A DNA stretch of 64,000 nt. It comes from Vibrio stylophorae. Lineage in GTDB: Bacteria > Pseudomonadota > Gammaproteobacteria > Enterobacterales > Vibrionaceae. This document shows, piece after piece, positions 52,165 to 60,680 of this stretch; positions within the stretch are counted from its first letter, which is position 1, and each line of letters starts with the position of its first letter. The translations under genes were made by a program, and so were the position numbers. Below the pieces are notes generated by a model. The model ran no database searches, was not told where the DNA came from, and was given only the letters and a program-made list of their open reading frames with translations. Location of the stretch: positions 1,517,915 through 1,581,914 of the forward strand of contig NZ_CAKLDI010000001.1 in the NCBI RefSeq assembly GCF_921293875.1, given 5' to 3'.

Positions 52165-53452
52165 AAGCTGTCTCCTTACTACCAATCGAGATTTTTACCA
52201 GTGCCACGTACGCCAACATGGCGGCCACTATGCCATCAATGGCTGAAATATTTGTGATTGTGAAAAGGCCAAGAAACTCAGGTGCAGTGCAAGCACTAAT
52301 CAAACTACCAAAGCCCCATGCCATCAGTCCTTTCACCAGCCAGTCCGGTGCATTTTGAATCGCGGCAAAGGTCAGGCGCTGCGGATCCAACAGGTAATAC
52401 TGTGCTAAATAAACACCCGCTGATGGCGCAATAGTGACGCCAAGTAGGGTCAAAAAGCTGGTGAATTTATCCACCATGCCAAACTGGGCGATACAGATAG
52501 CCACGACGGTCATCATCACCACCAACACAGGACGAGGGATCCGCGGCATCGCCACAGACAAGCCCAAGGCTGCCGAGCACAAATTGCTACTGTTAGTGGT
52601 CCACTGGGCAAAGACCAAAATAATAATGGCGGCCATGCCAAGGCCTAAAGAGAAGAACACATTCACTAGATTGTCGGTGCCCGTCATTTGGGTCAGGAGC
52701 AAGGCGACCACGATAATGGCGCTATTACCGAGCAAAAAGCCAAATCCTGCCCCTAAAATCGCATCACGACGTGTTTTGGCGTAACGGGCGATATCGGGTG
52801 CGGCGACCGCAGCAAGGATCCAGATCGCCATCACATATGAAATGGCTTCACCCATGGACAATGGCGCACTGATTTGATGCGTCTCTGTCGCCGTTAAGCT
52901 GCTGGCTGAATAAAGGCCAAAGGTAATCAGGCTCACCATCAAAGGAACCGAATAAGTGCTGAGTTTTCCCAAAGCGCGCACGCCATAAATAGCGGTGATC
53001 ATCATCAGCAATGCGCCAGCGACTAACGCCACAAAATGGCTGATCACAATGCCGTATTTGGCCAGCGCTTCCACCATAATGAGTGCAAAAAAATCAGCCT
53101 GAAAAGCAAACCACCCCACCAGCGATATGCCATTGATAATCCCCAGTAGCTTTCCGCCTTGGCGACCAAATACCGCGCTACTGACAAGCGGCGTAGACAC
53201 ACCCGCCTGATAGCCAATGTTGGCACAGAGCATTGCCAATACTGACAAAATGGCAGAGCCAGCAAAGGTGGCGAACAAGGCATCCTCAATGGCAAGGCCG
53301 CTACTTAAAAAAGCGCCCAAATATAGCCCAGAGATATCAATACCAATGGCCAGCCAAATGAGGCTAATCACATACCAAGAACGCTTGGCTCGCTTGGGCA
53401 CAGGCGTTAATTCAAAATCATCTATCTTATGTTTTACCGTCTGTGCGTCCAT
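52154..53452 (-). CDS. NCS1-family permease, cytosine permease-like
   Basis: 432 residues with about twelve membrane segments. WYVISLIWLAIGIDISGLYLG, GYQAGVSTPLVSSAVFGRQG, SLVGWFAFQADFFA, AAPDIARYAKTRRDA and FAQWTTNSSNLCSAALGLS match CodB-like NCS1 transporters, which import cytosine, uracil, allantoin or hydantoins. With DUF917 and HyuA genes following in the same unit, a cyclic ureide or amide is the likely substrate. ATG 53452 is preferred over upstream codons. First gene of the operon. Confidence 0.88.
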   Translation of the reverse strand: MDAQTVKHKIDDFELTPVPKRAKRSWYVISLIWLAIGIDISGLYLGAFLSSGLAIEDALFATFAGSAILSVLAMLCANIGYQAGVSTPLVSSAVFGRQGGKLLGIINGISLVGWFAFQADFFALIMVEALAKYGIVISHFVALVAGALLMMITAIYGVRALGKLSTYSVPLMVSLITFGLYSASSLTATETHQISAPLSMGEAISYVMAIWILAAVAAPDIARYAKTRRDAILGAGFGFLLGNSAIIVVALLLTQMTGTDNLVNVFFSLGLGMAAIIILVFAQWTTNSSNLCSAALGLSVAMPRIPRPVLVVMMTVVAICIAQFGMVDKFTSFLTLLGVTIAPSAGVYLAQYYLLDPQRLTFAAIQNAPDWLVKGLMAWGFGSLISACTAPEFLGLFTITNISAIDGIVAAMLAYVALVKISIGSKETACDY

Positions 53453-53531
53453 CCTTGACCTCACCTTACAATTAAAAATAAATATTCATATAAATCACAT
53501 AAACAACATTATCAATTTGTCACATTCCAAT

Positions 53532-53576
53532 AAATACATATTATTAAATGCAAGCATTTGAATTTCGTTATGTATT
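53532..53576. promoter_or_regulatory. Nested palindromes in the NCS1/LysR divergent promoter
   Basis: AAATGCAAGCATTT (53546-53559) is a near-perfect palindrome. It is framed by AATACATA (53532-53539) and TATGTATT (about 53569-53576). Such nested dyads suit LysR tetramer binding and end seven bases before the LysR start. Confidence 0.55.
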
Positions 53577-53582
53577 AAATCC

Positions 53583-54530
53583 ATGGCACTTCATATAGAA
53601 AAACTCGATAAACGCGACCTGCGCAAACTAGAACTTTTTTGTGAAATCGTTGAACAAGGCGGGATTAGCAACGCTACGGTGAGTACGGGCTTGAGTCAAC
53701 CTGTACTGAGTAATCAGTTAATATCTTTAGAAGGGAGTCTCGGTGTTACCCTTTGCAAACGAGGACGTAGTGGTTTTGAGCTCACCGAGGAAGGCCATCT
53801 TGTGTATGGTTATGCAAATGAGCTCAGTGCACTACTTAGCGAATTTGCCAGCAAGCTCAATGGGGTGCAAAGCAAACTAACGGGCCACGTGCGGATCGGG
53901 TGCCTTGATAATACGGTGTCCTTGCAGCATAACCCCCTCACCCAAGCCATTGAGGCATTTTATCAATTGAGTGATGCCGTCGAGATCACCCTTGAGGTGG
54001 GCGATTTTACGGTGCTGCATGAAAAATTGCTCAAAAACCAGTTGGATATGATGATCGTGGTGCTTACAGAGCACAACACCAACCGCTTTGAGCATGTGGT
54101 GCCGCTATTTACTGAGCAAAGTTGTCTCTATGCGCGCCGCGATCGCGCTGAACAATTGGCCGCGCGTCACTACGACCTTGAAGGTGAACGCATCAACATT
54201 GGTGGATATGCGGTTGAAACCATGTGCCAGCTGCTTGCGCTGGACCAATATCAGAAAATTCATGTGGTGGATGGCTGGCATGTGGAGTCGAGTTTAATGC
54301 TCACTCGCGCGGGCACTCATTTAAGCTTTTTGCCGACTCACCTTATTGATAACCATATCAACCACTATGATTTGGTCGCACTGCAGCCTAAGCGCTGGCA
54401 ATTTCAAAGCCAGTTTTCAGTGGTTTTAAAGTGTGAAGAAAAACGCCTATCACCCGCTGCACGAGCTTTTTTCCATACCCTGCAATCACATTCACAATTT
54501 AAGTCGGACATTCAATCAACCAGCGAATAA
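53583..54530 (+). CDS. LysR-family regulator of the NCS1-DUF917-HyuA operon
   Basis: 315 residues. Helix-turn-helix region LRKLELFCEIVEQGGISNAT with VLSNQLISLEGSLGVTLCKR, then a substrate-binding-like domain (GHVRIGCLDNTVSLQ, LEVGDFTVLHEKLL, NQLDMMIVVL, THLSFLPTHLI). It is divergent from the NCS1 permease gene, with dyads between, so it almost certainly controls that operon, with the imported compound or a product as likely inducer. No strong Shine-Dalgarno is seen before ATG 53583. Confidence 0.88.
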   Translation: MALHIEKLDKRDLRKLELFCEIVEQGGISNATVSTGLSQPVLSNQLISLEGSLGVTLCKRGRSGFELTEEGHLVYGYANELSALLSEFASKLNGVQSKLTGHVRIGCLDNTVSLQHNPLTQAIEAFYQLSDAVEITLEVGDFTVLHEKLLKNQLDMMIVVLTEHNTNRFEHVVPLFTEQSCLYARRDRAEQLAARHYDLEGERINIGGYAVETMCQLLALDQYQKIHVVDGWHVESSLMLTRAGTHLSFLPTHLIDNHINHYDLVALQPKRWQFQSQFSVVLKCEEKRLSPAARAFFHTLQSHSQFKSDIQSTSE

Positions 54531-54735
54531 AGATATAAATAAAGATAAAGCTGCGCCCGCTAGCATTCTAAACTGAGTGAAGATGGTATTTTTACCCCAT
54601 TGTCTAACGACCATTTCTTATTCAGGGATCGATATGACAGCTCGTCAACACCGCGCGACCCGTGATTTCAGCGCAAATGATGCGATACACAGCCAAACAA
54701 AACCCGCTACGCATCAAGCAATAAAGAACAGTGCC

Positions 54736-55569
54736 ATGAACCATGCCAACAACAAACGCATCACCATGGCGCTATTTGCAGCGCTATTGAGTGCGCCCGT
54801 CTTAGCGCAAGGCCTACAAATTCACGAGGAAAACTATTTTTTACCTGCTTATCATGAATCGAAGGTGAACCAAGACCGCTTTGCGCCAATGAATCCTAAT
54901 GGTCATGAAGCAAAATCCACCTTGATTCAATTTCAGCTTAGTTTGAAATATCAGCTCCTTAGCCTTAATTGGAACCCACTTGCACAGGCACTCAATCCAC
55001 AAGCGTTGAATCAACAAGTGCATGAGCAGCAACCACAAGATGGCATTTATGTCGCTTATACCCAGCGCTCAAATTGGGAAGCCTATGACGATTCAGCCTA
55101 CTTTCGCGATCACCAATATAACCCAGAGATTTTCTATCGCATCCATGGCAAGCCTTGGCAGCTCACTTTTGGCTTTGAGCATGACTCAAACGGTGCAGGC
55201 GGCACTGAGGAAGTGAGCTGGAATCGCCTCTATATCGATGCAAAATGGCAGCAGCCTTGGGGCTTTATTCGTTTTCGACCCTGGATGCGTGTTGGTGACC
55301 TTCCCTACAATCCAAATATCTCCGATTTTCTTGGCTATGGTGAAATGGAAATTCAATGGCAACCCACAGCGCAGCAATCACTGCAATTTCAGGTGGCTAA
55401 TTTTTTTACCGACGATTGGAATAAAGGCTTTTATCGTATTTCATGGAACTTCCCACTGGTGCAAGAGCTGCGTGGTTATATCAAAGCGGAAACTGGGTAT
55501 GGCTTGACCATCTCAAATTACAACTTTAGAGACAGTGCCATTGGCCTTGGTTTTGCCTTTGGGCTTTAG
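54736..55569 (+). CDS. pldA: Outer membrane phospholipase A (PldA)
   Basis: 277 residues: signal peptide (NKRITMALFAALLSAPVLAQ, mature from about 26) and a 12-strand barrel. The active-site signature FGFEHDSNGAG contains His149 and Ser151, with the partner Asn in WNRLYIDAKW. FYRIHGKPWQLTF, FRPWMRVGD and the terminal Phe-rich strand fit the family. It hydrolyses misplaced phospholipids in the outer leaflet as a calcium-dependent dimer. Longer in-frame starts (54577, 54634) would place about 50 polar residues before the signal peptide, so ATG 54736 is chosen. No strong ribosome site is visible. Confidence 0.88.
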   Translation: MNHANNKRITMALFAALLSAPVLAQGLQIHEENYFLPAYHESKVNQDRFAPMNPNGHEAKSTLIQFQLSLKYQLLSLNWNPLAQALNPQALNQQVHEQQPQDGIYVAYTQRSNWEAYDDSAYFRDHQYNPEIFYRIHGKPWQLTFGFEHDSNGAGGTEEVSWNRLYIDAKWQQPWGFIRFRPWMRVGDLPYNPNISDFLGYGEMEIQWQPTAQQSLQFQVANFFTDDWNKGFYRISWNFPLVQELRGYIKAETGYGLTISNYNFRDSAIGLGFAFGL

Positions 55570-55615
55570 CGATTTAGCGATTTAGCGATTTAGCGATTTA
55601 GCGATTTAGCGATTT
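55568..55615. repeat. Six perfect tandem AGCGATTT octamers
   Basis: Copies start at 55568, 55576, 55584, 55592, 55600 and 55608. The first copy contributes the last two bases of the pldA stop codon TAG. Length variation by slippage is likely and would not alter the protein. Confidence 0.95.
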
Positions 55616-55627
55616 AGGTAAACATAA

Positions 55628-55652
55628 CAAAGCCCGCATTAGCGAGCTTTGT
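55628..55652 (+). terminator. Imperfect terminator after pldA
   Basis: ACAAAGC/GCTTTGT with an inner CGC/GCG pair around ATTA; a mismatch interrupts the stem and only TCATTT follows. It may serve both pldA and the converging creD. Confidence 0.55.
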
Positions 55653-55677
55653 CATTTGATTAAGCGGACCTATCGCT

Positions 55678-57114
55678 CTATTTCGATGGTTCATCTTTGC
55701 TTGTGCTTAAGATGGGGTTTCGCTCATAGGATGCGAACCAATCATCGACTTTGGGTTGGGTCTCACCATCGGGCTGCTGCGCCGCGGTTGCCTCTTCATT
55801 GGATGAGCGCTTGGCACCATAGGCATACCAGTCCACATCACGTGTCAGAATCATCAGGACACTCAGCACTGCAAAACAAAGCGTGGTTCCCATCAGTAGT
55901 GCATAGCTTTCAGCTTGGAGCAAACCAAAGAGCATGCCATAGAGGGCGAGCAGTCCTGCTGCAAAAAGCGCACCATGCTTTCTATTTTTAAGAATCCCCG
56001 AGACATAGATACTGAGCAGCGCTGTCGATGCCAAAGCAGAGACGCTATAGGCGAGATTAAAACCAATGTGCTCACTAAAGGAGATGAGCACTAAGTAAAA
56101 TAGTGCTAGCGCCAAGCCGACAAAACCATATTGCACTGGGTGTACTGGGCGCGCTTGAAAGATCTCCAGTAAGAAGAAGCTCGCAAACACCATCATAATC
56201 ACCAAGGCAGCATAGTTCACCGCACGGTAAGATTTTAGGTAGTGATCCACAGGCTCAATCAAGGCCACACCCATTTGGCGCTTGGCCAATGCATCGCAGG
56301 CGGCGCCACGCGTCACACAGGCATCAATCAAACTACCGATATTGCTCGATAAATGATTACTTGACCACTGCGCGGTAAACCCAGAGTCTTGAATCTTCGA
56401 GGAAATTGGCAATGAGTCCCCAATAAAGCTTGGATGCGGCCACTCAGAGGACATGGTCACCTCTGTCATTTTACCAATAGGCGCAACTTTAAGCTCGCCC
56501 ATCCCTTGTAGTAGGAAGTTCAAATCAAAACGAACTGGCGCTGACAAATTCAAATAACGCACATCGATTGGGCTATAAAAACCCTGAGAAAGCGTGTCGA
56601 TACTGGTGCCGGGATAAACTGTGAGATTGTGACCGGCTAGTGTCATTTGATCTAAACGCAATAAACCGCGGCTATCTTTCACGCTGACAATCAAGGCCAC
56701 ACCTTTGATTTGGTCATGACTGAGATCAGTCAACGCACTGAGATCAAAGGTGCCTTGCAAGGATGTTTGCGCGTTATACAGGCGCGCATGGTAAATCCCG
56801 CGATATTTTTCAAAGCTGCTGAGCTTGGCATTCACATCATAATCATTGGGTAAAATCAGTCGCTGGCGCATCACTTGCTGTGGCTTGCCATCCACCTCAG
56901 TGGTATCGCTGTAAAGGACACGAATAATCGGCCCGACAATCTGCTGCGCGCCACTGCTACTGGCGGCAATTTCTTGAATCACGTTTTGCTGTAGTTTGTC
57001 GCGATCTTGAATAAGGCTCTTGACCATGGACACTGGAATTAAGACGAGAAAAAACAGCACGATGACACATGCAAATTTCGACATTAATGGATGTTCAAAT
57101 ATATTTTTCATCAT
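55678..57114 (-). CDS. creD: Inner membrane protein CreD
   Basis: 478 residues. An N-terminal membrane segment (FACVIVLFFLVLIPVSMV), a large periplasmic domain of about 270 residues (IVGPIIRVLYSDTTEV, YHARLYNAQTSLQGTF, FNLNFLL-like strands), then five membrane segments from about 310 (VNYAALVIMMVFASFFLLEI, VQYGFVGLALALFYLVLI), ending in a charged tail. The family is CreD/inner membrane protein, regulated by CreBC in enterobacteria and linked to envelope and beta-lactam responses. Its start is ATG 57114 after AAGGGGGAACC. A terminator separates it from creC, so it has its own promoter. Confidence 0.88.
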   Translation of the reverse strand: MMKNIFEHPLMSKFACVIVLFFLVLIPVSMVKSLIQDRDKLQQNVIQEIAASSSGAQQIVGPIIRVLYSDTTEVDGKPQQVMRQRLILPNDYDVNAKLSSFEKYRGIYHARLYNAQTSLQGTFDLSALTDLSHDQIKGVALIVSVKDSRGLLRLDQMTLAGHNLTVYPGTSIDTLSQGFYSPIDVRYLNLSAPVRFDLNFLLQGMGELKVAPIGKMTEVTMSSEWPHPSFIGDSLPISSKIQDSGFTAQWSSNHLSSNIGSLIDACVTRGAACDALAKRQMGVALIEPVDHYLKSYRAVNYAALVIMMVFASFFLLEIFQARPVHPVQYGFVGLALALFYLVLISFSEHIGFNLAYSVSALASTALLSIYVSGILKNRKHGALFAAGLLALYGMLFGLLQAESYALLMGTTLCFAVLSVLMILTRDVDWYAYGAKRSSNEEATAAQQPDGETQPKVDDWFASYERNPILSTSKDEPSK

Positions 57115-57235
57115 TTGGTTCCCCCTTGAGTTGCTGCCATTGTAAAAAGGCAAGATGGAGAACAAATGGAGCCAATATGGAGATTATGTGGAGATTGCGC
57201 CTGATTTCAGATAATAAGTGCGACAATGACACGTA

Positions 57236-57262
57236 CAAAAACGCAGGCTAAAAAGCCTGCGC
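57236..57262 (-). terminator. Terminator between creC and creD
   Basis: On the minus strand CGCAGGCT/AGCCTGCG around TTTT is followed by TTTTTG. It ends the creB-creC message before creD. Confidence 0.88.
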
Positions 57263-57332
57263 AAAAATCACAACGTCCCATCAAAAAGCTACATCATGAA
57301 GTTAAATGAAGAAGCTCAATCAAGAGACTCAA

Positions 57333-58775
57333 TTAAGAAGCAATGGGCAAATAAAGACTAACTTTGACCCCTATCTCGCTATTTTCAATGTGCAGTGCGC
57401 CGCGGTGTAACTGCATCACCTGCTCCACAAAATTCAGGCCAAGGCCGGTACTTTTCACCCCATTGGCGCGTGGCAAAGAATAAAAACGCTCGGTTAAACG
57501 CGCGAGTGCGTAATCTGGAATATGGGGACCTGAGTTTTCAATGGATAGTTGTAACATGTCTTGCGACAGCGCTGCGCGCCATATGATTTGGCCATGAGGC
57601 GCGACGAAGTCCAGCGCATTATCCATTAAGTTAAACAGCGCTTGTTTAAGTAAAAATGCCTCGCCCATCACCCAGAATTGATCATCAACCAAAATGTGAC
57701 ACTGTAGCGTTTTTGCCGTCAGTTTCGCATCTGCTGCAGCCACAACGGATTCAACCATGGTTTTGACACAAATAAGCTCAAGCGCATCTAATTGCGGTTT
57801 TTTCTCCAATCGTGCCAACTGCAATAACCGATCAATCAAGGACTGCATGCGATCGCTTTCCCGCTCAATGTTACCCGCAAAGCGCAGAATTTCAGGCTCA
57901 GTTAAGGGCAGCTGCAAAATTTCACTGGCACCTTTAATGGCAGATAGTGGACTTTTCAGCTCATGCGTCAGGGTTTCTACATAAGTTTCTACATATTGTT
58001 TACCATCAAGCTGATTGCGCATTTTTTCGAGGGCGTCACTGAGTGTTGCATATTCATAAAACACGCGAAACTGCGGCTTGGCCACCTTTTCCCCTGCCCC
58101 CAACTTCTCCGCATAACGCTCTAATTTTTGTAGCGCCGCATGGGTTCGCCAAGCAAACACCCCGCCGACCAAGAGTACCACCACCCCCATGGCGAAAATC
58201 CAATACACCAGATTGCGCTTAGTGAGATCGATAAAGGGCTGAATCGAACGATTGGATTTAGCGACCGTCACGCTGCCAATAATTTTGCCGTGATGATAAA
58301 TCGGCGCGGCGACATGCATCACCGAAGAGAGTGGATCATTGGGGTTTTGTTTGGTGCTACGCGCACCATATTTTCCACGCAAGGTAAGATAGACATCATT
58401 CCACTGCGAAAAATCAGCGCCCACATCCTTTTGCCAAGAGTCAGCAATCACAATACCGTTTTTATCGGTAATGTAGATGCGATGATTAATATCATTTTTA
58501 CCCACCTGCCAAATTTTCGCCTGGGGTTTTCGCTGACCATAGGCCATCAGCAGTTGTGCAAATCGGCTCTCAGAAATTTTACCGTTGGCCACATCTTCCT
58601 GTGCCAATACCGCCAATAAATTCGCCATATCCACCAAGGTTTCTTCGGTGGTTTGGCGCACTGTCGGTTTCAGCTCTTGCAGCACAGTTTGGGTCACGGC
58701 ATAGGCGGTGATCGCCACCAGCACAAAGCACAGCAGAAAAAGACGTAAACCCAGTGGAATTTTAGGCCAGCGCAT
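57333..58775 (-). CDS. creC: Sensor histidine kinase CreC
   Basis: 480 residues. Membrane segments near 8-28 and 187-208 bracket a periplasmic PAS-like domain (AKIWQVGKNDINHRIYITDK, VIADSWQKDVGADFSQW). Then a HAMP-like helix and the H box LTHELKSPLSAIKGA (His271), N box LFNLMDNALDFV and G boxes ENSGPHIP and STGLGLNFV. CreC phosphorylates CreB; the signal relates to growth in minimal media or fermentation in E. coli. Its ATG overlaps the creB stop (TAATG), so the two are co-translated. Confidence 0.9.
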   Translation of the reverse strand: MRWPKIPLGLRLFLLCFVLVAITAYAVTQTVLQELKPTVRQTTEETLVDMANLLAVLAQEDVANGKISESRFAQLLMAYGQRKPQAKIWQVGKNDINHRIYITDKNGIVIADSWQKDVGADFSQWNDVYLTLRGKYGARSTKQNPNDPLSSVMHVAAPIYHHGKIIGSVTVAKSNRSIQPFIDLTKRNLVYWIFAMGVVVLLVGGVFAWRTHAALQKLERYAEKLGAGEKVAKPQFRVFYEYATLSDALEKMRNQLDGKQYVETYVETLTHELKSPLSAIKGASEILQLPLTEPEILRFAGNIERESDRMQSLIDRLLQLARLEKKPQLDALELICVKTMVESVVAAADAKLTAKTLQCHILVDDQFWVMGEAFLLKQALFNLMDNALDFVAPHGQIIWRAALSQDMLQLSIENSGPHIPDYALARLTERFYSLPRANGVKSTGLGLNFVEQVMQLHRGALHIENSEIGVKVSLYLPIAS

Positions 58776-59614
58776 TAGTCTACATCCTGCGCGTTACGCG
58801 GTGTTGTGCGTGGTTTTGTCGCGACGTCATAGTAATAACCAAAACCGCGTTTGGTTTGAATCTGTGCATCCATTCCCACGCTGCCCATACCCACAGTACG
58901 TAGCTTGCTGCGAATCGCCTTAATATGCGAGTCGATATTTCGCTCATAACAAGCATCAACCATCATATCTGCCGCCACCATCAGCTGCTCGCGGCTCAAT
59001 ACATTGGGCGACACTGCCATGAGTTTGTGCAAAATCTTAAACTCAACCGCGGTCAAACCAAGCGCTTGGTCACCATGATAGTAATCAAAATTACGAGCAA
59101 TAAGCGCCTGATGACTCTCGTGTGAATCCGTCGTTGATGCCTCCGCCAAGGGTGCCATCTGCTGCGTTGCGCTTGTGGCAACAACGGGCTTGGCCGCAGC
59201 CGACATCACAACCGGTGATTTAATGCGTAATTTAATGCGCGCCAAGACTTCGCGAGCGCTAAAGGGTTTGGTGACATAATCGTCGGCACCAATTTCAAGC
59301 CCCACAACTCGATCAATCTCATCATTACGGGCGGTTAAAAAAATGATGGGCACCGCAGAAAATTCACGAATAGTTTTGCAAAGCTCAAAACCGTTACCAT
59401 CGGGTAAGCCCACATCTAAAAGCACCAAGGCGGGTGGCTGTATTGATTGAGGCGTGGACTCAAATAAAGATTGCTGCTTCTTTAAATATTCAAGCCCTTG
59501 CCATGCCGTGGCAAACCACTGCACATCATAGCCATCACGCTGCAATAAATAGGTGAGATTTTCAGCAATCGCCTGCTCATCTTCAATCATCACAATGGTG
59601 AGTTTTTCTTGCAC
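58775..59614 (-). CDS. creB: Response regulator CreB
   Basis: 279 residues, longer than usual (about 230). Receiver domain: IVMIEDEQAIAENLTYLLQR, phospho-Asp67 in LVLLDVGLPDGNG and Lys in DDYVTKPFSAR near 113. The OmpR-type DNA-binding domain follows from about 180 (LTAVEFKILHKLMAVSPNV, NIDSHIKAIRSKLRTVG, TKRGFGYYY). About 45 extra Ala/Ser/Thr-rich residues form the linker. Start is GTG 59614 with AAGGGAAAGT upstream. Classical cre-tag repeats (TTCAC-N6-TTCAC) were not found before creD. Confidence 0.9.
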   Translation of the reverse strand: MQEKLTIVMIEDEQAIAENLTYLLQRDGYDVQWFATAWQGLEYLKKQQSLFESTPQSIQPPALVLLDVGLPDGNGFELCKTIREFSAVPIIFLTARNDEIDRVVGLEIGADDYVTKPFSAREVLARIKLRIKSPVVMSAAAKPVVATSATQQMAPLAEASTTDSHESHQALIARNFDYYHGDQALGLTAVEFKILHKLMAVSPNVLSREQLMVAADMMVDACYERNIDSHIKAIRSKLRTVGMGSVGMDAQIQTKRGFGYYYDVATKPRTTPRNAQDVD

Positions 59615-59948
59615 GCACTTTCCCTTAATGAACTGCGGACAGACCGCGATAAAATGACGACTTATCTATGGTGCCTATCATACGTGATGGAAGTACATTC
59701 ACCAATTGTGCATACAAAAAACAAATCTTTTGACGTGAATTGAATCCAAAAGTCACCTCGAGTTAATTTATGACTTATCGTCAAAATAAATATTTCATTT
59801 TTATTAATTGCTCTTCGAGATTATGACACATCACGTAATTCATAAAAAACACTAAGACATCATAATTTATTCAACTTTGAAAAATAATACACCCCGCTCA
59901 ACATAACAAAACATTCATCACCCAATAGTTCACATAGAAGGTAAAGAC
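59615..59948. other. A+T-rich divergent promoter region
   Basis: 334 bases with no gene, strongly A+T-rich from 59700. It must carry the creBC promoter leftward and the promoter of the small membrane protein rightward. No clear operator was recognised. Confidence 0.4.
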
Positions 59949-60266
59949 ATGAGTACAGCGGCAACACTTCAGCAATCAAGCACTAAAAAAGCAAGCGACT
60001 ACACCTATCTAATTGGCAAAATTACAATGGTTATTTGTGAGTTTGGTGGCATTTTCCTCTTCTTAATTGGTGCTTACTTAATTGTAAGTGGATTAATTGA
60101 TGAATTGGATGGCCGCTTCCGTTTAGAACGACTTATCATGGATCTAGTCCCAGGTGCCACGTGCTTGTTTATGGGTTTATTAACTGCCGCAATGTCACAA
60201 ATTATGCGAGCAATTATTTCAACAGCAGAAACAAACCAAAAAATTCTGGAAAAATTATCTAATTAA
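59949..60266 (+). CDS. Small two-helix membrane protein, hypothetical
   Basis: 105 residues: a polar N-terminus, then two hydrophobic segments (ITMVICEFGGIFLFLIGAYL, about 25-46, and LVPGATCLFMGLLTAAMSQIM, about 66-88) and a short helix tail. No family recognised. AAGGTAAAGAC precedes ATG 59949, and a perfect hairpin follows. It is A+T-richer than typical genes here. Confidence 0.65.
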   Translation: MSTAATLQQSSTKKASDYTYLIGKITMVICEFGGIFLFLIGAYLIVSGLIDELDGRFRLERLIMDLVPGATCLFMGLLTAAMSQIMRAIISTAETNQKILEKLSN

Positions 60267-60275
60267 TGCATTGAC

Positions 60276-60309
60276 TATCCGTAAGGTGCTTACCTTACGG
60301 ATAGGAAAA
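60276..60309 (+). terminator. Perfect hairpin after the small membrane protein gene
   Basis: TATCCGTAAGGT/ACCTTACGGATA (12 bp) with a GCTT loop lies 9 bases past the stop, followed by GGAAAAATTT. The T run is weak, so it may be a stability hairpin as well as a terminator. Confidence 0.65.
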
Positions 60310-60424
60310 ATTTAAATGTATTATTTTCATTACACATTATTCTCATTCCTAAGCATTTTCTAAAAATTCAACACTTACCACGCAGCATAACTACCCTTGA
60401 TATAAAAGTTATCGAGGATTATTT

Positions 60425-60661
60425 ATGCAACACAGTGACAAACAACATGTTCGCGAGCTATTAATTGCCACACGTTACGGCGTATCGGCTGCGGAAATGC
60501 CGCTCATTATTGGCGTCGAGCAAGACGATGCGCTACAGATCATTCATGGCTTAATCGCCGAGAGTGAAAACATTCACAGCCTCGGCGAAAAAGAGAACCC
60601 CGCAGAACTGGTACTCTACTCCATTGGAGAGATTGATCCGCGCGTTAAAAAATATCCTTAG
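60425..60661 (+). CDS. Hypothetical protein, 78 residues
   Basis: A short soluble protein with a helical N-terminus (KQHVRELLIATRYGVSAAEM) resembling a helix-turn-helix, followed by IIGVEQDDALQIIHGLIAE and an ending LYSIGEIDPRVKKYP. No family recognised. CGAGGATT precedes ATG 60425. It converges closely with the lipoprotein gene ending at 60681. Confidence 0.6.
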   Translation: MQHSDKQHVRELLIATRYGVSAAEMPLIIGVEQDDALQIIHGLIAESENIHSLGEKENPAELVLYSIGEIDPRVKKYP

Positions 60662-60680
60662 TACGGTTCTTCGTTATTTC

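Noticed and set aside
57115..57332. cre-tag (TTCAC-N6-TTCAC) upstream of creD
   Set aside because: Read on both strands and not found; near matches elsewhere (33300) have the wrong spacing.
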